Below, in pieces: positions 1 through 5,513 of a DNA stretch of 5,513 bases; the stretch's first letter is position 1; each line of letters starts with the position of its first letter. The translations under genes and the position numbers were made by a program. The notes below the pieces were generated by a model. That model had not been told where the DNA came from. It did no database searches and saw nothing but the letters and a program-made list of their open reading frames with translations. The DNA comes from Firmicutes bacterium UBA3553. GTDB taxonomy: Bacteria > Bacillota > Clostridia > Tissierellales > Sedimentibacteraceae. The stretch is from assembly GCA_002381185.1 (NCBI GenBank), contig DFOA01000040.1, positions 88,208 to 93,720 on the forward strand. Reading direction: 5' to 3'.

Positions 1-911
1 TCATATCGAGAAGGTATAATGTTAAATGCCTTTGCGACGCCCACTGATATAATCATCCAGGCGTATGGATGAATATCTAGCCCTAAATAAGTAACCATGA
101 AATATGCAACAATTTCACCAAATGCAAAGAATGTAGTTGCTATTGCAATGCCTATTCCGTAATCACTGAGTTTAGCATGTTCATTGTCTTCTTTTTCCTT
201 AAGATCCTCTTCTCCGATATCCATCAGCTTTCCGTTTCCGCTGAGCTTAGGATATTTTTTACCAAGCCTGTCAAGAAGTCCGCCGAATACTATGGCTATT
301 GCATTTCCTAATGCTACGGCAGGAACAAGTTTTGATAATATGGTTTCCGCAGGAATTCCGAGCCCCTTTGCAAATACTTCTGATATAGGAACAGCACCTG
401 CACCCATACCACCGCCCATTATGGGAATACCGACATAAGCAATGGATTCTCCAGGTGACTGACCAAATGCCAGCCCTCCTATAGCAACAAACAGCAAGGA
501 TACCACAACACCTCCGATTATTGTCGGGAAGTATCTTACAGCAGCTTTAACAAGAAGCTTCTTGCTCATTCCCAATATCGAACCGGTTATAAGAGCGGCT
601 ATATAGAAATCAAGGAACCCGCCGCCCTTCATGAAGGTTGTTACATTATCCGTAACTGACTGAGGAATAAGTTTAAAATATACAAGTGCTGCTGAGCCGA
701 ATATTATTACAATCGGTCCTCCACCAAAAAAAGTTTTAATAATAGGTGTATTATTACCAATAACATCAAGAAATGCTCCTACTATCATCATAAATGCAAA
801 AGCGCCAATCATACCGCCCGGCAGTACATCTAAAATAATTGCGATAATAATTACGGCAAGTAATGTAAAGTATACCGGAAGGCTTATTCCCATAATCTTA
901 TAGTCTTTCAT
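1..911 (-). CDS. 2-hydroxycarboxylate (malate/citrate) transporter, C-terminus cut off by window edge
   Basis: Secondary transporter of the 2-hydroxycarboxylate transporter (2HCT) family, the family of CitS, CimH, MaeN and MaeP, which import malate and/or citrate with Na+ or H+. I translated it from an ATG at 911; 303 codons are visible, reading open off the left edge, against a usual family length of about 430-450. Seen: many hydrophobic segments (about residues 8-30, 33-51, 63-81, 100-115, 127-149, 191-213 and 250-277) and a charged cytoplasmic-type loop at about 214-249. The stretch GGGMGAG at 166-172, followed by AVPISE, is the family's re-entrant loop signature. The second GGxGG motif of the C-terminal half would lie outside the window. 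The start is supported by AGGAGG at 916-921, 4 nt before the ATG. It lies 30 nt after the malic enzyme with no terminator between, so they are probably one operon. Malate is the favoured substrate because of that neighbour, but citrate cannot be excluded. Confidence 0.93.
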   Translation of the reverse strand, partial: MKDYKIMGISLPVYFTLLAVIIIAIILDVLPGGMIGAFAFMMIVGAFLDVIGNNTPIIKTFFGGGPIVIIFGSAALVYFKLIPQSVTDNVTTFMKGGGFLDFYIAALITGSILGMSKKLLVKAAVRYFPTIIGGVVVSLLFVAIGGLAFGQSPGESIAYVGIPIMGGGMGAGAVPISEVFAKGLGIPAETILSKLVPAVALGNAIAIVFGGLLDRLGKKYPKLSGNGKLMDIGEEDLKEKEDNEHAKLSDYGIGIAIATTFFAFGEIVAYFMVTYLGLDIHPYAWMIISVGVAKAFNIIPSRY

Positions 912-941
912 TTTTCCTCCTAAAAAATTAATATTTTTATT

Positions 942-2114
942 TTATAATACGGCCACACCAGATTTTCTTGCCGCATCCGAAATTGCCTTTGCAACTGCTT
1001 TGGCCACATTTTTATCTAATGCACTAGGAATTATGTTATTTTCATTTAAATCTTTTTCATCTATATAATCAGCTATGGCATAAGCTGCTGCCAACTTCAT
1101 ATCCAGATTTATTTCTTTGGCTCTCACATCTAAAGCGCCTCTGAATACACCAGGGAAAACTATAACATTATTTATTTGATTTGGGAAATCAGAACGTCCT
1201 GTTCCTATTACCCTTGCTCCTGCTTCTTTAGCAACATCAGGCATGATTTCAGGGGTAGGATTTGCCATTGCCAGTATTATCGAGTCCTTAGCCATTGATT
1301 TAACCATTTCAGATTTTACAACATCAGCAGAAGATACTCCTATAAATACATCTGCACCGACTAAAGCATCTCCTAAGCTTCCTTTTGCATTTTCGGGATT
1401 TGTTGTCTTAGCAAGAGCATTCTTTGCATCATTCATCTTATCCCTTCCTATGTACAGGACACCGGTTCTGTCGCAAACCAATATATTTTTTGCTCCCGCT
1501 GCCATCAGCAAGTTAGAAATAGCTGTACCTGCAGCACCTGCTCCATTTATAACTATTTTCAATTCTTCTATTTTTTTGTTTACTATCTTTAATGCATTAA
1601 TCAAGCCTGCAAGTACAACTATTGCAGTACCGTGCTGGTCATCATGAAATACAGGTATGTCTAATTCTTTTTTTAACCTTTCTTCAATTTCGAAGCATCT
1701 TGGAGCTGATATATCTTCAAGGTTAATTCCGCCAAGCCCCGGAGCAATTAATTTAACAGTTTTTACTATTTCCTCAACATCCTGAGAATCAACACAAATC
1801 GGAAAAGCATCAACATTGGCAAATTCCTTGAATAAAATGGATTTACCTTCCATTACAGGCAATGCTGCTTTGGGTCCGATATCTCCTAACCCCAGGACAG
1901 CTGAACCATCCGTTACTACAGCAACAATATTGCCTTTTGATGTGTATTTATATACATCATCTTCGTTTTCGTGTATTTTTCTGCAAGGTTCAGCGACTCC
2001 GGGTGTGTATGCCAGACTTAGGTCGTCCCTTGTTTCTACTTTAATTTTAGAAACAATCTCAATCTTTCCTTTGTTTTTTTCATGCAGCTTTAAACTTTCT
2101 TCAAAATAATTCAA
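942..2114 (-). CDS. maeE: Malic enzyme (malate dehydrogenase, decarboxylating), TTG start
   Basis: Cytoplasmic enzyme converting L-malate and NAD(P)+ to pyruvate, CO2 and NAD(P)H. At 390 residues it belongs to the short bacterial form. Seen: AYTPGVAEPC at 35-44 with catalytic Tyr36; MEGKSILFK at 88-96 with the likely catalytic Lys91; metal ligands in NLEDIS (Glu133, Asp134) and FHDDQHGTA (Asp158/159); a Rossmann loop GAGAAG at 191-196; and GTGRSDFPNQINN at 304-316. Asp215 after the second Rossmann strand would suit NAD, but cofactor choice cannot be settled from sequence. The start codon is TTG: no ATG occurs before about residue 88, while family homology begins at residue 1 and a purine-rich AAGGAAGG (2123-2130) sits 8 nt upstream. 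It heads an operon with the transporter and follows a candidate promoter. A malic-enzyme relative, CitM of lactococci, decarboxylates oxaloacetate in citrate clusters, so the substrate call depends partly on context. The symbol follows the Lactobacillus casei naming. Confidence 0.95.
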   Translation of the reverse strand: MNYFEESLKLHEKNKGKIEIVSKIKVETRDDLSLAYTPGVAEPCRKIHENEDDVYKYTSKGNIVAVVTDGSAVLGLGDIGPKAALPVMEGKSILFKEFANVDAFPICVDSQDVEEIVKTVKLIAPGLGGINLEDISAPRCFEIEERLKKELDIPVFHDDQHGTAIVVLAGLINALKIVNKKIEELKIVINGAGAAGTAISNLLMAAGAKNILVCDRTGVLYIGRDKMNDAKNALAKTTNPENAKGSLGDALVGADVFIGVSSADVVKSEMVKSMAKDSIILAMANPTPEIMPDVAKEAGARVIGTGRSDFPNQINNVIVFPGVFRGALDVRAKEINLDMKLAAAYAIADYIDEKDLNENNIIPSALDKNVAKAVAKAISDAARKSGVAVL

Positions 2115-2155
2115 ATCGTTTTCCTTCCTTTATATAAAATTATTTTAACACCGCC

Positions 2156-2184
2156 ATAATAGCATTTTGTATTAATAAAGTAAA
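2156..2184 (-). promoter_or_regulatory. Candidate sigma-A promoter for the malic enzyme-transporter operon
   Basis: On the minus strand TTTACT (2179-2184, 4 of 6 matches to TTGACA) is separated by exactly 17 nt from TATTAT (2156-2161, 5 of 6 matches to TATAAT). Initiation would fall near 2150, giving a leader of about 35 nt before the TTG start. The weak -35 box fits a promoter that needs an activator. The whole stretch is AT-rich, so chance matches are likely and the call rests partly on the need for a promoter after the terminator. Confidence 0.5.
2168..2181 (-). promoter_or_regulatory. Possible response-regulator binding repeat, proximal copy
   Basis: The minus strand reads ACTTTATTAATACA. 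This matches 12 of 14 bases with a second copy 65 nt upstream, in the same orientation. It contains TTATTAA, close to the direct-repeat motif TTATT(A/T)AA that I recall for L. casei MaeR. It overlaps the -35 box and spacer of the candidate promoter. The AT-rich background makes this a weak call. Confidence 0.3.
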
Positions 2185-2232
2185 TATTATGAAACTTTAA
2201 AATAGTTTTGGTAGTTAAAAATATTTTGACCC

Positions 2233-2246
2233 TTTATTAACAAAGT
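2233..2246 (-). promoter_or_regulatory. Possible response-regulator binding repeat, distal copy
   Basis: The minus strand reads ACTTTGTTAATAAA, the upstream partner of the copy at 2168-2181. With the next base it forms a near-palindrome (2232-2245, CTTTGTTAATAAAG, one mismatched pair) centred roughly 90 nt upstream of the predicted transcription start, a position common for activator sites. The plus strand carries TTATTAA within it. Confidence 0.3.
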
Positions 2247-2261
2247 ATTCAATCATAGTCT

Positions 2262-2304
2262 AATAAAAATAGCCTGACAAAGATTATATCTTTTCAGGCT
2301 ATTT
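2262..2304 (-). terminator. Intrinsic terminator after the response regulator
   Basis: An 11-bp perfect stem (arms 2267-2277 and 2294-2304, core AGCCTGA/TCAGGCT) continues, past a single bulged base at 2278, into a further 6-bp stem (2279-2284 with 2288-2293) closed by a 3-nt loop. Read on the minus strand, the stem runs into TTTTTATT, the uridine tract of a Rho-independent terminator. It begins 11 nt after the regulator stop codon. It separates the truA-kinase-regulator unit from the malic enzyme operon, which therefore needs its own promoter. In the plus direction the tract is only three T's, so it is not obviously bidirectional, and no plus-strand gene needs it. Confidence 0.88.
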
Positions 2305-2315
2305 AAACTTGATTA

Positions 2316-3005
2316 TTAAAGCATCAGCTTATATTTGTGCTGAGGTCTTCCTATTTTTCCGTATTCAATTATCTTTTCGACCTTTTCCTCTTTCTCCATA
2401 AACTCAAGATACTTGCGTACAGTTACTCTTGCTACTCCGGATTTTTCAGAAATCTCTTCTGCAGTGGCATACTCATCAGCAAATTTTACCATTTCTCTCC
2501 ATATTATTTTATAAGTATATTTATTGATACCTTTTTCTAAATCATTGTCCGTATTTTCTTTTTCACTCCCTGAAACATTTTTAAATATATATTTATCCAG
2601 TACTTTTTGTTCGATTGTATCAAGATTTTTTATACTGTAGAACCTTTCTTTGTAATTTATTAATGATTCTTTGAATCTATCAAAGGTAAACGGCTTTATG
2701 AGATAATCAACTGCTCCGTAGCGAAATGCTTCTTGTATCATGCTGCTTGTTTTGTCCGCTGTTATAAGAATTACATCAATCTCTATTTCTTCTTTCCTAA
2801 GCCATTTTAAAAAATCAATTCCGTTTTCTTTAGGCAAATATATATCCAACAGAACCAAATCAACCTTGCCATTACATATAAATTCCTGAGCTTCTGAAAT
2901 GTTTGGAACTGCTTTAGCCAGTTGGAAATCCGGCAGTTTTTTTAAAAATCTTGAATTAATTTCCCTTACCATGGGGTCATCTTCCAGAATCATAACATGT
3001 ATCAT
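2316..3005 (-). CDS. Response regulator, CitB/DcuR/MalR family
   Basis: Cytoplasmic DNA-binding partner of the adjacent sensor kinase, 229 residues, the usual size for this family. The N-terminal receiver domain (about 1-120) has the acidic pocket Asp9/Asp10, the phosphoacceptor Asp54 in LLDIYLP, Thr82 and Lys104 in IKPF. A charged linker (about 121-160) leads into KGINKYT (158-164), the short motif that precedes the DNA-binding domain in CitB/DcuR-type regulators. A helix-turn-helix lies at about 178-203 (TAEEISEKSGVARVTVRKYL), followed by a basic wing with GKIGRP at 216-221. The ATG overlaps the kinase stop in an ATGA arrangement and has only a weak ribosome site (GGTGA), so translation is probably coupled to the kinase. 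A hairpin terminator lies 11 nt after the stop codon. Known relatives are MaeR of L. casei and MalR of B. subtilis, which activate malic enzyme and malate transporter genes. Activation of the downstream operon here is inference. Confidence 0.95.
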   Translation of the reverse strand: MIHVMILEDDPMVREINSRFLKKLPDFQLAKAVPNISEAQEFICNGKVDLVLLDIYLPKENGIDFLKWLRKEEIEIDVILITADKTSSMIQEAFRYGAVDYLIKPFTFDRFKESLINYKERFYSIKNLDTIEQKVLDKYIFKNVSGSEKENTDNDLEKGINKYTYKIIWREMVKFADEYATAEEISEKSGVARVTVRKYLEFMEKEEKVEKIIEYGKIGRPQHKYKLML

Positions 3006-4576
3006 TTATTTTCACCGCTTTTCATAGGAATTTCTATATGCCATGAAGTCCCCTTATCTACAGATAGGGTAATTTTTCCGTTGGCATTTTCTATAATATT
3101 TTTTACTATAAACATGCCGTAGCCCTGATGTTCAGATTTTGTACTGAAATTTCGTTCATATATCTTTTCCGTAATTTCATCCGGTATACCGGGACCATTG
3201 TCTTTTATATCAATAATCAGAATATCATCTGTTTCGGATATTTTAAAATATACTATTCCAGTACCATCCACATTTACCGCATCCAAAGAATTTTCGATTA
3301 AATTTCCGATAACAGAGCCTAAATCATCATCACTGACCAAGACAGGAACCTTGCTTAAATTAGAATTTTTGTCAATTTCAAATTTAATTCTTGTTTCTTC
3401 CGCTTTATAGTACTTTGCTAAAAGAAGAGCAGCTATATTAACATTCTTAATCTTGCCTGTTATTGTTCTTGTTATATCATTTCCGCTGTTTGCTGTTTTA
3501 GAAATATATTTAACCGCTTCATCGTATTCCTCAAGCTGTATCAAGCCTGAAATTGTATGCAGCTTATTCATAAATTCATGATTTTGAGCGCGCAATGACC
3601 ATGCCATTTTCTTTATTCCCGTTAATTCTTCGGACATCTTTTTCACTTCTGTTAAATCTCTGAAATTTATTACCTTCCCTATTATCTGTTTCTTATCATT
3701 TTGCAAAATACGGTACTTGCATAAAATCGTGACGCCTGTTCTGACTTTGACTTCAAAATCATTGTTGCTTTCAGCTGCTTCCAGTCCGGGTATCATTTTA
3801 TTAATATTAACCAACTCATTAACATTGGTATTCATATCCTTGCCTGTCAGCCCCAGGATTCTTGCTGCTTCTCTATTATATTGTATCAGGTTTCCGTTTT
3901 CATTTAAAGTTATGATTCCTTCCTTGACATTATCCAGTATTGCTTCTTTTTCTTTCAACAATAAGGTTATTTCCCTTGGCTCAAGTCCTAATATTTCATC
4001 CTTTATGCTTGAAGACAGCACAAAAGCACAATAAATACCTAAAAGAAAACCTATTATTATAAAGGGTATAAATTGCTCAGTTTTCTTAAAGGTTTCTCTG
4101 TTGATTTCTACAATCGTGCTGCCCACACATACCCCGCCAAGCTGTCTGCCCTCATTGAAAATCGGTACAAACGCTCTTAATGATATGCCCAGAGTACCTT
4201 CTGCTTTTGATATATATTTCTCAGCCTTTGTCAAAACCCTTATCTCATCTCCGCCTTTAAAGATTTTGCCGATGTTTTCCTCGACAGGATGAGTGAGCCT
4301 GATGCTGTTCATATCAAATACTGTTATAAAGTCAACACTTGTTCCTGATCTTATTTTTTCGATATGCTCATTCAAATCAGGAAGTTTATTTTTATCTTTA
4401 AATGCTTCCTTTACCATGTAGTCTTCAGAAACATAGCTCGCAATGTCCATAAGCTTATCTTCCAATTGATCATTAAGAATGCTTTTCATCTGGTAATAAG
4501 AAAGTACTGTCATACTGCCAAGTGAAAATATCAAAATCAAAACAGTAAAAAAGGTAATTTGTGTACTAAGCTTCAT
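3002..4576 (-). CDS. Sensor histidine kinase, CitA/DcuS/MalK family
   Basis: Membrane sensor of 524 residues that would detect extracellular di- or tricarboxylates and phosphorylate the next gene's product. Domains in order: a first membrane helix (about 7-27); an extracellular PAS-like sensor (about 30-165); a second helix (about 168-188); a cytoplasmic PAS domain (about 205-310); a Spo0B-type dimerisation and phosphoacceptor region with LRAQNHEFMNKLH and His333; and an HATPase domain with the N box NLIENSLDA (Asn425, Asn429), DNGPGIP at 459-465 and GYGMFIVKNI at 485-494. In the sensor, Arg93 and His96 (IRLTHP), Phe106 and Arg134 (SLRAF) match in order and spacing the Arg107, His110, Phe120 and Arg147 that I recall as C4-dicarboxylate contacts in E. 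coli DcuS, so the pocket looks intact. The ATG is preceded by AAAGGA with a 7-nt spacer. It starts 20 nt after truA and overlaps the regulator by 4 nt. Confidence 0.96.
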   Translation of the reverse strand: MKLSTQITFFTVLILIFSLGSMTVLSYYQMKSILNDQLEDKLMDIASYVSEDYMVKEAFKDKNKLPDLNEHIEKIRSGTSVDFITVFDMNSIRLTHPVEENIGKIFKGGDEIRVLTKAEKYISKAEGTLGISLRAFVPIFNEGRQLGGVCVGSTIVEINRETFKKTEQFIPFIIIGFLLGIYCAFVLSSSIKDEILGLEPREITLLLKEKEAILDNVKEGIITLNENGNLIQYNREAARILGLTGKDMNTNVNELVNINKMIPGLEAAESNNDFEVKVRTGVTILCKYRILQNDKKQIIGKVINFRDLTEVKKMSEELTGIKKMAWSLRAQNHEFMNKLHTISGLIQLEEYDEAVKYISKTANSGNDITRTITGKIKNVNIAALLLAKYYKAEETRIKFEIDKNSNLSKVPVLVSDDDLGSVIGNLIENSLDAVNVDGTGIVYFKISETDDILIIDIKDNGPGIPDEITEKIYERNFSTKSEHQGYGMFIVKNIIENANGKITLSVDKGTSWHIEIPMKSGENK

Positions 4577-4596
4577 AGTTCTTTCCTTTTCTTATA

Positions 4597-5334
4597 TTAA
4601 TACTCTACATCCTTTAAAAACAGGGCCTTTGCCGGGGCTATCGGTCCTGCTTCAGCTCTTTTTTTAGCATTCAGAATATTTTCCACGTCACTAATGCTTA
4701 ACTTTCCCCTGCCTGCTTCAATCAATGTTCCCAATATTATTCTGACCATGTTCCATAAAAAACCGTTTCCGTTTACTTCTATTTCTATTATGCTTTCTTT
4801 TTCTTCTATATTAATATAATTGACGGTCCTAACTGTTGACTTTGTTTTGGATTTTAATGTCGTAAAGCTTTGGAAATCATGTGTTCCTATTAAAGCCCCG
4901 GAGCACTGTCTCATTTTTTCCAAATCCAATTGTTCATGTATATTATGTACATACTTTCTGTCAAAAACATTTTTTACCTGACTGTTGTTGATTCTGTAAA
5001 GGTAAGTTTTAGATAATATATTGTATCTGGCATGAAATCTTTCGCTGGCATTTTTTATTGATAATAATGCAATATCATCAGGGAGATTGTCATTTAAATA
5101 TTTAAGCATATCATCAGTACTCATATTGGAGTTCGTGTGAAAATTGGCAGTATAATTTAAGGCGTGAACTCCCGCATCTGTTCTGCCGCAGCCCACCAGC
5201 TGCACATCCTCTCCTGTCATCTTGCTTAATATGTTTTCCAGTTTTCCCTGTACTGTATTTATATTTTCAGCCTGCTTCTGCCATCCCTTGTACCTGGTTC
5301 CGTCATACTGAATAATCATTTTTATGTTTCTCAT
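4597..5334 (-). CDS. truA: tRNA pseudouridine(38-40) synthase TruA
   Basis: Isomerises uridine to pseudouridine at positions 38-40 in the anticodon stem of many tRNAs; cytoplasmic. Its 245 residues match the usual family length. Seen: the N-terminal QYDGTRYKGWQ at 9-19; GCGRTDAGVHA at 48-58 with the catalytic Asp53; ERFHARYN at 98-105; the conserved tyrosine in KTYLYRI (Tyr111); THDFQSFT at 151-158; GNGFLWNMVRIILG at 189-202; and the C-terminal AGPIAPAKALFL at 229-240. The chosen ATG has GGAG 6 nt upstream and gives the typical MRNIK start. In many Bacillota truA sits after the ecfA/ecfT genes and before rplM-rpsI. Here it follows a terminator and its own promoter, and is followed by a sensor kinase, so it may be a relocated or second copy. 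That is inference, as the rest of the genome is not visible. Confidence 0.97.
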   Translation of the reverse strand: MRNIKMIIQYDGTRYKGWQKQAENINTVQGKLENILSKMTGEDVQLVGCGRTDAGVHALNYTANFHTNSNMSTDDMLKYLNDNLPDDIALLSIKNASERFHARYNILSKTYLYRINNSQVKNVFDRKYVHNIHEQLDLEKMRQCSGALIGTHDFQSFTTLKSKTKSTVRTVNYINIEEKESIIEIEVNGNGFLWNMVRIILGTLIEAGRGKLSISDVENILNAKKRAEAGPIAPAKALFLKDVEY

Positions 5335-5361
5335 GTTTTTCTCCGTTCTTTAATTTAACTT

Positions 5362-5389
5362 ATTATATATCATTTTATAATAATTACAA
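5362..5389 (-). promoter_or_regulatory. Candidate sigma-A promoter for truA
   Basis: On the minus strand a perfect TATAAT (5362-5367) lies 16 nt after TTGTAA (5384-5389, 4 of 6 matches to TTGACA). Initiation would be near 5355, about 20 nt before the start codon. It sits between the upstream terminator and truA, where a promoter is needed. It may also drive the kinase and regulator, since no terminator separates them from truA. Confidence 0.6.
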
Positions 5390-5423
5390 AGGGTTAAATT
5401 TAAAGAAAAATCCTCCTGGACAC

Positions 5424-5453
5424 AAAAAGAACCTCACTTAAGTTGAGATTCTT
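5424..5453 (-). terminator. Intrinsic terminator of an unseen upstream minus-strand gene
   Basis: Arms 5427-5436 and 5444-5453 form a 10-bp stem around a 7-nt loop. In minus-strand RNA the only non-Watson-Crick pair is a G-U wobble, whereas in plus-strand RNA the same position is a C-A mismatch; this supports a minus-strand transcript. The stem runs into TTTTTGTG on the minus strand. All three minus frames are closed by stops between 5499 and 5512, so the gene it serves ends just at or beyond the right edge of the window. Confidence 0.75.
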
Positions 5454-5513
5454 ACACTACGTTCAAAATATCAAAGCAATTGTTCAGCAATAGTTTACCT
5501 ATTGTTCATCTAC
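5454..5513. other. Intergenic edge with a short direct repeat and a small hairpin
   Basis: No gene is visible. ATTGTTCA occurs twice, 22 nt apart (5479-5486 and 5501-5508). Between and overlapping the copies is a 6-bp hairpin, CAATAG (5488-5493) with CTATTG (5499-5504). It is probably the 3' untranslated end of the upstream transcript; the function of the repeats is unknown and they could be chance. Confidence 0.3.

Noticed and set aside
184..438. Open plus-strand frame of 84 codons
   Set aside because: It lies antisense to the clearly coding 2HCT transporter, is serine/proline-rich shadow sequence, and resembles no known family.
1243..1647. Open plus-strand frame of 134 codons
   Set aside because: Fully antisense to the malic enzyme, whose motifs span this region; no convincing ribosome site or recognisable domain.
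1816..2109. Two overlapping plus-strand open frames
   Set aside because: Both are antisense to the N-terminal half of the malic enzyme and are mutually incompatible; shadow frames.
2313..2320. Exact TTATTAAA match to the recalled MaeR box
   Set aside because: It overlaps the regulator's stop codon and lies before the terminator, so it is not placed to act on the malic enzyme promoter; expected by chance in AT-rich DNA.
3717..4034. Plus-strand open frame of 105 codons
   Set aside because: Antisense to the kinase PAS domain, with low-complexity serine/leucine content; no independent support.
5411..5420. Perfect AGGAGG on the minus strand just after the upstream terminator
   Set aside because: No start codon at a usable distance opens a reading frame of any length, so it is not a ribosome site for a visible gene.
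5454..5513. CRISPR-like repeat spacing
   Set aside because: Only an 8-bp identity at two positions 22 nt apart; far too short and too few copies for an array.

Overview
The window is AT-rich and every supported gene lies on the minus strand. AGGAGG-type ribosome sites, frequent ATA/AGA codons, a TTG start and the gene families together suggest a low-GC Bacillota, most likely a clostridium-like anaerobe. That placement is inference; there is no rRNA or other marker here to fix the taxon.

Read in the direction of transcription, from high to low coordinates, the layout is as follows. (1) Positions 5335-5513 are intergenic and hold an intrinsic terminator for an unseen upstream gene, then a promoter. 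(2) truA (4597-5334) encodes a tRNA pseudouridine synthase. (3) After only 20 nt comes a citrate/C4-dicarboxylate-type sensor histidine kinase (3002-4576). (4) Its response regulator (2316-3005) overlaps the kinase by 4 nt. (5) A strong hairpin terminator follows the regulator, then about 150 nt with a candidate promoter and possible operator repeats. (6) A malic enzyme (942-2114) starts with TTG. (7) After a 30-nt gap comes a 2-hydroxycarboxylate transporter (1-911), cut by the window edge after about 303 residues.

The last four genes form a coherent L-malate (or related hydroxycarboxylate) utilisation module. The kinase would sense the substrate outside the cell through its extracellular PAS-like domain. 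The regulator would then activate the enzyme-transporter operon. The transporter imports malate and the malic enzyme oxidatively decarboxylates it to pyruvate. The same parts list is known as MaeKR/MaePE in Lactobacillus casei and as MalKR with MaeN and MaeA in Bacillus subtilis. What is less usual here is that all genes point the same way, and that the two-component pair sits directly behind truA.

I see no CRISPR array, insertion sequence, tRNA/rRNA or plainly new system. The points most worth checking are the regulatory DNA between regulator and malic enzyme, the truA linkage, and whether the true substrate is malate or citrate.
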